Origin: Caldifarciminota bacterium
Lineage (GTDB): Bacteria; Hydrothermota; Hydrothermia; UBA1063; CAJXJZ01
Direction of reading: 5' to 3'
Length of the DNA stretch: 51,908 nucleotides
Assembly: GCA_026986775.1 (NCBI GenBank)
Contig: JALSNX010000007.1
Span: 1 to 51,908, forward strand
In this document: piece by piece, positions 7,987 through 15,091 of the stretch
How the letters are laid out: each line of letters starts with the position of its first letter
Position numbering within the stretch: position 1 is the first letter of the stretch
Notes under the pieces: model-generated
What the model was told of the DNA's origin: nothing
Database searches by the model: none
What the model saw: the letters and a program-made list of their open reading frames with translations, nothing else
Program-made: the position numbers and the translations under genes

Positions 7987-9054
7987 TTAAAGTTCAATGA
8001 GCTCCTTTGGGCTCTGAGTAATAATCTCAAAACCATCCTTTTTGACAATTACCATATCTTCAATTCTGACACCAAATTTGTTTTTAAAATAAATACCCGG
8101 CTCAATGGTTATTACCATGTTTTCCTCAAGGATTTCTTCCGAACGCCTGTTAACTCGTGGAAGTTCATGAACCTCTATGCCGACTCCATGTCCGAGACCA
8201 TGGGTGAACTGTTCTCCATAACCTGCATCTTCTATGATTTTTCGCGCAATTTGGTCTATTTCATTGGCTTTTTTACCTTTCTTTACTGCGTTTTCTGCTT
8301 CTTTCTGTGCATTGAGTACTATATTGTATACCTTTTTGAATTCTTCGCTTGCATTTCCTATGTGGATGGTTCTTGTCATGTCTGATGCGTATCCCATGTA
8401 ATATACTCCAAAGTCCATTAAAAGGTTTGTTCGGGAACCTATTTTTACATTTCTCGGTCTTGCATGGGGGATTGCAGAATTTTCTCCAGCAGCCACTATT
8501 GTTTTAAAGGAATACCCTTCTGCACCCAGTTTTTTCATCTGGTATTCCATCTCTGCGGCAAGGTCAAGTTCAGTCATGCTGGAGAGATTGAGATTAAGAA
8601 CGTGTCTGAAAATCCTGTCAGTTATTTCCTGGGCTTTTTTCATGAATTCTATTTCTTTTTCGTCTTTATTCTTTCTGAGTTCACCTGCAAGATTTGAAAT
8701 GGGCCGAATTTTATCAGATAGAGCACAGAAAAGGTCTTTATATATGGAGTGCGTGATATAATCCTTTTCAATGGCCATGCTGTGTGAATCTTTAAGGTCA
8801 TCCTGAATTAACTTTAAGTAAGATGAATCTTTCAATATTCTGACATTTACTTCTTTTGTGGTCTGTTCTTCTGCCTCCATCATAAAAAGGGGATAGGTGT
8901 AAAGATAGGCCTCTTTAAGGGTTACAAGAAGGTATCCTGTATCTCCTCTGTATCCTGAAAGATAGTATATATTTGCAGGATGCACTGTAAAATATGCATC
9001 CAGCTTTCTTTCCTCCATCAGGCGTCGGAGGTTGTCAAGTCTTCTTTCGTACAT
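7987..9054 (-). CDS. M24 family Xaa-Pro aminopeptidase/dipeptidase
   Basis: A 355-aa protein with an N-terminal creatinase-like domain (about residues 1-125) and a C-terminal pita-bread metallopeptidase domain. The five metal ligands appear in order: Asp in LMDFGVYY, Asp in ASDMTRT, His in GLGHGVGIEVHE, Glu in TIEPGIY and Glu in RIEDM. It cleaves N-terminal residues ahead of proline in cytoplasmic peptides. The length fits the PepQ/YqhT-type short enzymes of many bacteria, where the gene sits next to efp as here. Whether it is an aminopeptidase or a dipeptidase cannot be told from sequence. Confidence 0.93.
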   Translation of the reverse strand: MYERRLDNLRRLMEERKLDAYFTVHPANIYYLSGYRGDTGYLLVTLKEAYLYTYPLFMMEAEEQTTKEVNVRILKDSSYLKLIQDDLKDSHSMAIEKDYITHSIYKDLFCALSDKIRPISNLAGELRKNKDEKEIEFMKKAQEITDRIFRHVLNLNLSSMTELDLAAEMEYQMKKLGAEGYSFKTIVAAGENSAIPHARPRNVKIGSRTNLLMDFGVYYMGYASDMTRTIHIGNASEEFKKVYNIVLNAQKEAENAVKKGKKANEIDQIARKIIEDAGYGEQFTHGLGHGVGIEVHELPRVNRRSEEILEENMVITIEPGIYFKNKFGVRIEDMVIVKKDGFEIITQSPKELIEL

Positions 9055-9312
9055 TTAAAGACCCTCCATTTCGTCTTTTATATCTGAAAGGATGTTTTTC
9101 CTGGTGCGTTTTTTTACCAGAACCTCGTTTTTGAGTTTCAGATATTCGTCCCATAACTCAGGTTTTAAAGGAAAAAGAAGCAAAGCTGCACGTCTTAAGT
9201 ATGCAAATGCAAGTTTTTTATCTTTTTTAAGAAGTTCCCTGTATTTTTTTTCATAAAATGGCCCAATAAACTCTTTTGAAGGTTCATTCTTCTTCTTTTT
9301 CAATGACAGCAT
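9055..9312 (-). CDS. Small hypothetical basic helical protein
   Basis: An 85-aa protein, rich in Lys, Glu and Leu and predicted to be largely helical (for example KLAFAYLRRAALLLF and DEYLKLKNEVLVKK). Its start overlaps the end of pth by 29 nt in another frame, with a GAGGA sequence upstream, and its stop abuts the peptidase gene, so it is very likely translated within the operon. I do not recognise a family. A short helical-repeat protein is possible from the helix pattern. Confidence 0.65.
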   Translation of the reverse strand: MLSLKKKKNEPSKEFIGPFYEKKYRELLKKDKKLAFAYLRRAALLLFPLKPELWDEYLKLKNEVLVKKRTRKNILSDIKDEMEGL

Positions 9313-9889
9313 ACTTTTTCCTCAGTGCGTTAATATCTCCCTGCAGGTTTTTCATGTCTTTTATACCTATATTCTGAAGTATATTGCTCATATCTTCAAA
9401 CAGTAAGTAATACCTTTTTAACTCATCTTGAGGAATTTCAGACAGAACATAATCTCTGGGGGGGGTATTATCAGGTTTTCCTATGCCTATCTTTAGCCTC
9501 CAGAAATCCTCTGTTTCAAGATGATAGATTATTGATTCTATGCCTCTATGGCCACCGCTTGAGCCACTAAATTTCAGTTTAACGGAGAATTTTGGCATGT
9601 CAAGGTCATCATGGACCACAATGATATTCTCTGATTCAATGTATAATTCTCTTTCAAAAAACTCAATGAGTGCTTCACCCGAAAGATTCATAAAGGTTGT
9701 GGGCTTTAAAAGTATAATTCTATTCTTTTTGGCAATATAATATCTTCCCTTACCAGGGATAAAATTGAAGTTGAATTTTTGAGCAAAAAAGTCTAAAAAA
9801 AGGAAACCTAAGTTGTGGTAGGTATTAAAATAGGTGGGACCAGGATTCCCAAGTCCCACCAGAAGATAGGTATTATTCTGTCTCGCCAC
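9284..9889 (-). CDS. pth: Peptidyl-tRNA hydrolase
   Basis: A 201-aa Pth1-family enzyme that releases tRNA from prematurely dropped peptidyl-tRNA. Visible motifs: GLGNPG (Asn15), the catalytic His25 in TYHN, FMNLSG (Asn68), HDDLD (Asp94/95), GGHRG (His114) and RLKIGIGKP. The usual T-R-H-N motif reads T-Y-H-N, with Tyr in place of the Arg before the catalytic His. The gene overlaps the 3' end of rplY by 17 nt, the common bacterial rplY-pth arrangement. Confidence 0.95.
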   Translation of the reverse strand: MARQNNTYLLVGLGNPGPTYFNTYHNLGFLFLDFFAQKFNFNFIPGKGRYYIAKKNRIILLKPTTFMNLSGEALIEFFERELYIESENIIVVHDDLDMPKFSVKLKFSGSSGGHRGIESIIYHLETEDFWRLKIGIGKPDNTPPRDYVLSEIPQDELKRYYLLFEDMSNILQNIGIKDMKNLQGDINALRKKYAVIEKEEE

Positions 9890-10499
9890 CTTCTTCCTGT
9901 TTTTCTGTAACTTCGCCCTCGCCCTCAGTGGTGGTTATTTCCTCTTCCTTTCTACCGTGGTGTATTACACAGATAATCTCTTCAGGATCATCAAGTACCT
10001 CAACGCCATCTATCTTTATGTCCTCAACTTTAATCATGTCACCAATTTCAAGGTTCTCAATGTTGAACTCAATATGAGGAGGTAGTTTTGCTGGTATAGC
10101 CCTGACCTGTACCTCTTTGAGGTTTTGTTCAAGCACTCCACCTTCTTTTACACCTTTAGGTGTACCATTTAAGATAATTGGAACACTGGCAACTATCTTT
10201 TCACCCTCGTGGATAATCTGGAAATCAACGTGTTCTAACTTTCCGTAAACAGGGTCCCTCTGAATGTCCTTTACTATAACTTTTTTGGCACCGTTTCCTT
10301 CTATCTTAAGGGTAACTATAACATTTTCACCATGTGATTTTCTGAAGAACGTTTCAAATTCGTGGGTGTTTATAGAAATAAGCGTGTTTTCTTCGCCCCT
10401 TCCATACATAATAGCAGGAATCCAGCCCTCTCTTCTCAATTTTTTTGCGTATTCCTTGCCTTTTTTCTCTCTTGGTCTTGCGGTTAATGTGTATTCCAT
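9873..10499 (-). CDS. rplY: Ribosomal protein bL25 (general stress protein Ctc form)
   Basis: A 208-aa long-form bL25/Ctc, which binds 5S rRNA in the 50S subunit. The N-terminal L25 domain (about residues 1-90: EYTLTARPREKKGKEYAKKLR, EGWIPAIMYGRG) is followed by the TL5-type C-terminal domain (VKEGGVLEQNLKEVQVRAIPA, HIEFNIENLEIGD). An acidic Glu/Gly-rich tail ends the protein. The start at 10499 was chosen over the longer frame from 10565 because AGGAGG at 10509-10514 is correctly spaced and because the family begins here. It is first in its operon behind its own promoter. Confidence 0.94.
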   Translation of the reverse strand: MEYTLTARPREKKGKEYAKKLRREGWIPAIMYGRGEENTLISINTHEFETFFRKSHGENVIVTLKIEGNGAKKVIVKDIQRDPVYGKLEHVDFQIIHEGEKIVASVPIILNGTPKGVKEGGVLEQNLKEVQVRAIPAKLPPHIEFNIENLEIGDMIKVEDIKIDGVEVLDDPEEIICVIHHGRKEEEITTTEGEGEVTEKQEEGGETE

Positions 10500-10536
10500 G
10501 TGAATATACCTCCTCTTCAAATCTTTAAGTTGTAAT

Positions 10537-10565
10537 ATTTTAAGAGATTGAAGTAAGACGGTCAA
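10537..10565 (-). promoter_or_regulatory. Sigma70 promoter of the rplY operon
   Basis: On the minus strand TTGACC (10565-10560) and TAAAAT (10542-10537) are spaced by 17 nt. The predicted start lies near 10530, about 30 nt before the rplY start codon, and the SD is within that leader. Confidence 0.7.
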
Positions 10566-10595
10566 ACTGTAATTGGTATAAATCGGGTTGGATTT

Positions 10596-10623
10596 TTGAA
10601 TACCGATACCTCTCCAATATAAT
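10596..10623 (+). promoter_or_regulatory. Promoter of purA, close enough to give a nearly leaderless mRNA
   Basis: TATAAT at 10618-10623 with TTGAAT at 10596-10601 (16-nt spacer). The ATG of purA is at 10633, so transcription should begin about 3 nt before it. The promoter diverges from that of rplY. Confidence 0.6.
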
Positions 10624-10632
10624 AAAAGGGTT

Positions 10633-11892
10633 ATGAAAAAGGGATATGTGGATGTAGTACTGGGACTTCAGTGGGGAGATGAAGGAAAGGGCAGGATAGT
10701 GCACCTCTTTTCAAAGGACTACTCGCTTGTTGTCAGGTTCCAGGGAGGGGCCAATGCCGGACATACTGTTTATATAGGGGGAAAAAAAAACGTTCTACAT
10801 CTTATTCCCACAGGTATTCTGCATAATAACACCCGTGTGGCAATAGCATCAGGTGTTGTTCTTGACCCTGAGGTTCTGGCTCATGAAATAGAATTTCTTG
10901 AAAGTGAAGGTGTGAAGGTAAAAGGGCGGTATTTTATTGATTACAGAACCCCTATCGTTTTTCCATTTCATAAAAAAGAGGATGGACTTTTTGAAGAGAA
11001 GGGCGGAATAGGAAGTACAAAGAGGGGTATCGCTCCTGCTTACAGAGATGTCTATCAGAGATTTGCCATAAGAGCAGGAGATGTCCTTGATAAAAAACAT
11101 TTTGAGAGCATTTTGAAGAAACAGATTGAATTTAACAATGCAGTGCTCAGGCATTTTGGAGCGAAAGAGCTAAAGGAAAAGGAGGTCCTTGAATGGTTTG
11201 ATAGATACAGGTGGACCTTTGAAGATGCTCTTTGTGACGTTTCCCTGCTTATCAAAGATGAGATTGAAAATGGGGGAGCGGTTTTAATGGAGGGTGCACA
11301 GGGAACGTTGCTGGATGTATTTTATGGTAATTATCCATATGTAACTTCTTCCCATACTATACTTGGTGGAGCACTAATAGGCGCAGGTTTTGGCCATTCG
11401 GTAGTAAGAAGGGTTTACGGAGTGTTCAAGGCATACGTTACAAGGGTTGGAAAAGGACCTTTTCCCACAGAACTAAATGATGAAAATGGTGAAAAGATTG
11501 CAAAAATTGGTGATGAATATGGTGCAACAACGGGACGCAAGAGAAGGGTGGGCTGGCTTGATCTTCCTCTTCTCAAGTATGCCATCTGGATTAATGGTGT
11601 TACACACCCTGTTATGACAAAACTGGACGTATTTGATGGCTTTTTGAGAGTTAACCTTGCTGTGTCCTATGAAATGTCAGGAAAACAGTATGAGATGATT
11701 TCACCGCTTACATCTCTACTTGAAAGGGTAAGTCCGGTTTATGAATCGTTTACCGATTTCCATGGTATCAAATATGCCAGAACAAGAGACGATTTTTCTG
11801 ATGGGGTTAAGAAATATATAAGAAGGATTGAAGAGTTCATTGGTATCAGGATAGCAAGTATTTCCAAGGGGAGGGAAGACAATTTAATTTAA
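10633..11892 (+). CDS. purA: Adenylosuccinate synthetase
   Basis: A 419-aa enzyme joining IMP and aspartate with GTP to form adenylosuccinate in AMP synthesis. Motifs: QWGDEGKG (catalytic Asp16), GANAGHTVY (His44), EGAQGTLLD, TRVGKGPFPTEL, GATTGRKRRVGWLD and TKLDVFDGF. The length is normal for bacterial PurA (about 425-430). There is no proper SD: GGG lies two nt from the ATG, and the promoter is so close that the mRNA is probably leaderless. Next comes a TGS-domain GTPase gene one nt after the stop. Confidence 0.97.
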   Translation: MKKGYVDVVLGLQWGDEGKGRIVHLFSKDYSLVVRFQGGANAGHTVYIGGKKNVLHLIPTGILHNNTRVAIASGVVLDPEVLAHEIEFLESEGVKVKGRYFIDYRTPIVFPFHKKEDGLFEEKGGIGSTKRGIAPAYRDVYQRFAIRAGDVLDKKHFESILKKQIEFNNAVLRHFGAKELKEKEVLEWFDRYRWTFEDALCDVSLLIKDEIENGGAVLMEGAQGTLLDVFYGNYPYVTSSHTILGGALIGAGFGHSVVRRVYGVFKAYVTRVGKGPFPTELNDENGEKIAKIGDEYGATTGRKRRVGWLDLPLLKYAIWINGVTHPVMTKLDVFDGFLRVNLAVSYEMSGKQYEMISPLTSLLERVSPVYESFTDFHGIKYARTRDDFSDGVKKYIRRIEEFIGIRIASISKGREDNLI

Positions 11893-11893
11893 T

Positions 11894-12880
11894 ATGCCTG
11901 CGAATTTAACGCCTCAATACCTTGCAGCTGAGGAGGAGTACAGGAGGGCAAGAACAATTGAGGAAAAGATTGCTGCCCTCCGTAAAATGTGGGCTTATCT
12001 TCCAAAGCACAAGGGTACGGATAAACTGCAGGCTGATATTAAAGCCAAACTCTCACGACTTAAAAAAGAACTTGAACAGGAAAAAAAGTCCGGGAAAAAG
12101 AGAACAGGGTTTTATGTCAGAAAAGAAGGTGCCGGACAGATTGTACTTGTTGGACCACCAAATACAGGAAAGTCCTCACTCCTTAAAGCCCTGACAGGAA
12201 AAGATGTATCAATTGCTGAATATCCTTTTACCACGCAGGTTCCTGATGTGGCAATGATGCCATATGAAGATATACAGATTCAGATTGTGGATTTACCACC
12301 TATTACAAGGGAGCACTTTGTATACTGGCAGATTGATATTATAAGGGGAGCAGACCTCATTCTCATGGTTTTTGCCCTTGATGATGGGGATTCTGTCTTC
12401 ATGTTTGATGACCTGATTGGCCTTCTCAGGGAAAAAAATATAATACCTATAGGTGAGGGAGAAGGTGGCATGGAGCTTTTTGGGCCTGTAAAGAAAAAGA
12501 CCATTGTGATAGCCAATAAAAAAGACCTTGATGAGGATGGTGAAATACTTGGTTTTCTAAAAGAAGAAATAATAAAAGGGCGCTATCCTGTAATTCCTGT
12601 TTCCTCACTGGAAAATACAGAACACTTAAAGCCACTTTTATTTGAGAGTCTTGATATAATAAGGGTTTATACAAAAGAGCCGGGGAAACCGCCTTCCATG
12701 GAAGACCCTCTTATATTAAAGAAAGGAAGCACTGTTAAAGAAGCCGCAGCAAGGATACACAAGGATTTTGCAGAGCATTTGAAGTTTGCGAAAGTGTGGG
12801 GCTCGTCTAAATTTCCCGGTCAGAGGGTAGAACAGGATTATGTACTCAAAGACAAGGATATAGTGGAGTTTCATATTTGA
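11894..12880 (+). CDS. DRG/Obg-like GTPase with TGS domain
   Basis: A 328-aa protein. A charged helical N-terminus (about 1-75) is followed by a GTPase domain with G1 GPPNTGKSS, a switch containing YPFTTQVPD, G3 DLPP, G4 NKKDL and G5 PVSSLE. A C-terminal TGS domain follows (about 255-328, VKEAAARIHKDFAEHLKFAKVWG). The architecture matches DRG/Rbg-type GTPases, which act on ribosomes in eukaryotes and archaea; a ribosome-linked role here is inferred from the family. The G3 motif has Pro where most Obg-family members have Gly. It follows purA by one nt and probably shares its transcript. Confidence 0.88.
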   Translation: MPANLTPQYLAAEEEYRRARTIEEKIAALRKMWAYLPKHKGTDKLQADIKAKLSRLKKELEQEKKSGKKRTGFYVRKEGAGQIVLVGPPNTGKSSLLKALTGKDVSIAEYPFTTQVPDVAMMPYEDIQIQIVDLPPITREHFVYWQIDIIRGADLILMVFALDDGDSVFMFDDLIGLLREKNIIPIGEGEGGMELFGPVKKKTIVIANKKDLDEDGEILGFLKEEIIKGRYPVIPVSSLENTEHLKPLLFESLDIIRVYTKEPGKPPSMEDPLILKKGSTVKEAAARIHKDFAEHLKFAKVWGSSKFPGQRVEQDYVLKDKDIVEFHI

Positions 12881-12910
12881 CTTGCAGGTCCCCTTAATAG
12901 GTATTATAAT
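12877..12910 (+). promoter_or_regulatory. Possible promoter of the envelope operon
   Basis: TTGACT (12877-12882) overlaps the stop codon of the GTPase gene. It is followed by TATTAT (12902-12907, 19-nt spacer) overlapping TATAAT (12905-12910). Spacing is long, so confidence is moderate. A 40-nt leader with SD GGAGG would follow. Confidence 0.45.
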
Positions 12911-12947
12911 TAAAAACAAAGTCTAAAACTAAAATGGAGGTTTTAGT

Positions 12948-13910
12948 GTGATATTTTTGTTTGCATTGCTAACAATAGCACCATTTTTACAGATAAACCA
13001 TAGAGATACGCTGTTACAGGGTGAAAGAGACACAATTTTTATAAATGTTTCTGATTCTACGGGCAGTGCTCTTGATAGTGTGGAGATTAGAGTCATGGTG
13101 GGTACAGCGGGTATAGTTGATGTGGACGATACAGTTTTATTCAGTGATTCTGCAGGAAATGCCTATACAGAGGTTCTTGCTCGCCTGCCGGGATATACGG
13201 ATGTATATATTACTGCAATAGATAGTGCTGATACCACAGTGGATACGACGGGGATAGTTGTCCTTGATAGCACCCAGCATTTTTATATTTCTGTATATCC
13301 TGCCCTTATGACGATTAACTCGGATAATTATGATACTGTATATGCAAGGCTTTACTCAAGGGATTCTATTGTGGCAGGAAGGGCAATACATTTTAATGTG
13401 GTAAGTGGCAGTGGTCATGTATCCCCGCCTGTTAATAATACAGATATTAATGGTATTGCCTATACGGTGTTTTATCCCTTCGTGGGGGATACGGTGTTTG
13501 TAGAGGGTTATTATGAGGATAATCAGGGTAGGCGCATTGCAGACACAACAAGAATTATTGTTAATCCGAGTGAGGTGGATACCCTGAGGGTATTTGGAGA
13601 CAGTTTGTTTTTCTATCCATCACCCATAGGTCATGGTCATGACAGGGCAAATATAGAGTACCTTCTTCCATCAGATTTTTCTGATGTTGAGATAAGAATT
13701 CTTGACCCCTTTGGAAATACCGTGTATCTGAAAAGAATAAAGCCCGGGGAAAATGGAGGAATCGGAGGTAGCTGGAATAGAATCCAGTGGGATGGTACAA
13801 ACAACAATGGAAAGAAGGTTGCATCGGGGCTGTATATTCTTGTAGTTAGAATATACAGAGGAACGGCTCTATTGCGTGAACTTACAAAACGGGTAGGTGT
13901 GGAATGGTAG
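12948..13910 (+). CDS. Secreted protein with two Big-1-like and one FlgD-like Ig domain
   Basis: A 320-aa protein with a short hydrophobic N-terminus. Two Ig-like domains of the Big-1/invasin type follow (about 15-105 with SDSAGNAYTEVLA, and 110-205 with TDINGIAYTVFYP). A C-terminal FlgD-like Ig domain (about 215-318) carries the signature WDGTNNNGKKVASGLYILVVR. The start is GTG with SD GGAGG. The stop overlaps the next gene by 7 nt. It is the first gene of the TPR-ExbB-ExbD-ExbD-TonB operon and is presumably a periplasmic or surface component of that assembly. Confidence 0.8.
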   Translation: MIFLFALLTIAPFLQINHRDTLLQGERDTIFINVSDSTGSALDSVEIRVMVGTAGIVDVDDTVLFSDSAGNAYTEVLARLPGYTDVYITAIDSADTTVDTTGIVVLDSTQHFYISVYPALMTINSDNYDTVYARLYSRDSIVAGRAIHFNVVSGSGHVSPPVNNTDINGIAYTVFYPFVGDTVFVEGYYEDNQGRRIADTTRIIVNPSEVDTLRVFGDSLFFYPSPIGHGHDRANIEYLLPSDFSDVEIRILDPFGNTVYLKRIKPGENGGIGGSWNRIQWDGTNNNGKKVASGLYILVVRIYRGTALLRELTKRVGVEW

Positions 13911-15091
13911 GTAATATATTGTTAATGTTAATGGGGTTTCTGGGAGGGAGCACGGGATACCTGCTTGATTATGGGTACGGAGCCCGTGCATTTGCCATGG
14001 GGTCTGCTTATTATGGTTTATCTGGCGATGTAATATCTGGGGCGTATAATCCTGCTTCCCTCGGCTTCCTGCGGGAGAACGGTTTTTCAGCAACCTATGC
14101 TCCTTTATCATTTGATGAGACGTTTACTTCGCTCGTTTTTTCTAAGGTGGTTCAGGGGAATCTTAATTATGCGGTTTTTCTTGCCGGGCTGAATACACCG
14201 GGTTTTGAGGGTAGAGATGAATTCAATAGAAGAACCGGAACCTACTGGTTTGTGCAGTATGGTGGGGGGGTATCCATAGGCAGGAGATTGAGTGACCCTG
14301 TGGCTGTTGGATTAAAGTTAAAGTTTCTTTATTCAAGAATAAGAGAGGATATAGGGGCAGGATTTGGTGCTGATGTTTCTACCTATTTTATAGTAAATAG
14401 TTATCTGCGTGGAGGTTTAGGCATTAAGAATATTATACCGCTGTCAGTGTCCTATCTGGGTGAGAAGGAAAGAGCACCGCTTGAACTTATTACCGGATGG
14501 GATATACGGCCCACATCTTTTTTACACTTCAGTGTTGATATGTCCTATTCTGCTTTTTCAGGGTTTAACATGGCCTTTGGTGGGGAGGGCAGGTTTCTTG
14601 ATGTATTTAGAATCAGAGGTGGGATAAATTCCCGTGAGATTACAGGGGGTATAGGTGTGGCAAAGGATTATCGCAACTATACTCTCAAGATTGATTATTC
14701 ATATGCTATGCCAAGAGGTATATCTGTTTTCCATGATATGCACAGAATTTCCTTTACGTTCAATTTTGGTGGATACAGGGTTTATGCTGTTTCAGAACCT
14801 TTTGTGTTGAGTATCACAGAGGAAAATGCTGTGGCAAAGATAAGATTGCATATCCATCTCCCATACAGAGTAAGTCAGTGGAAACTTGTTATCAAGACAA
14901 ATGGAGGAGAGTTTGTCAGGTCATTTGAAGGGAAAAATGCGCCACCGCTGGTTCTTATCTGGGATGCAAGAGATTCAAATGGTATGATTGTTCCTGATGG
15001 TACCTACAGGTATGAACTGCATGTAATAGACGAGTATGGTAATGAGTATACAAAATCAGGAAATCTTGTAAAGGTAAGGCTGGCATTATGA
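13904..15091 (+). CDS. PorV/UPF0164-like outer-membrane barrel with FlgD-like Ig domain
   Basis: A 395-aa protein with an N-terminal signal segment. Then comes the PorV/UPF0164 pattern (GYGARAFAMGSAYYGLSGDV, AYNPASLGFL) and a predicted beta barrel to about residue 300. The C-terminal domain (about 305-392) is FlgD-like: WDARDSNGMIVPDGTYRY, then DEYGNEY. PorV-type barrels shuttle substrates in type IX secretion, but relatives occur in many FCB bacteria without a known role. It overlaps both neighbours, which argues for stoichiometric co-production with the TPR and ExbB genes. Confidence 0.8.
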   Translation: MVGNILLMLMGFLGGSTGYLLDYGYGARAFAMGSAYYGLSGDVISGAYNPASLGFLRENGFSATYAPLSFDETFTSLVFSKVVQGNLNYAVFLAGLNTPGFEGRDEFNRRTGTYWFVQYGGGVSIGRRLSDPVAVGLKLKFLYSRIREDIGAGFGADVSTYFIVNSYLRGGLGIKNIIPLSVSYLGEKERAPLELITGWDIRPTSFLHFSVDMSYSAFSGFNMAFGGEGRFLDVFRIRGGINSREITGGIGVAKDYRNYTLKIDYSYAMPRGISVFHDMHRISFTFNFGGYRVYAVSEPFVLSITEENAVAKIRLHIHLPYRVSQWKLVIKTNGGEFVRSFEGKNAPPLVLIWDARDSNGMIVPDGTYRYELHVIDEYGNEYTKSGNLVKVRLAL

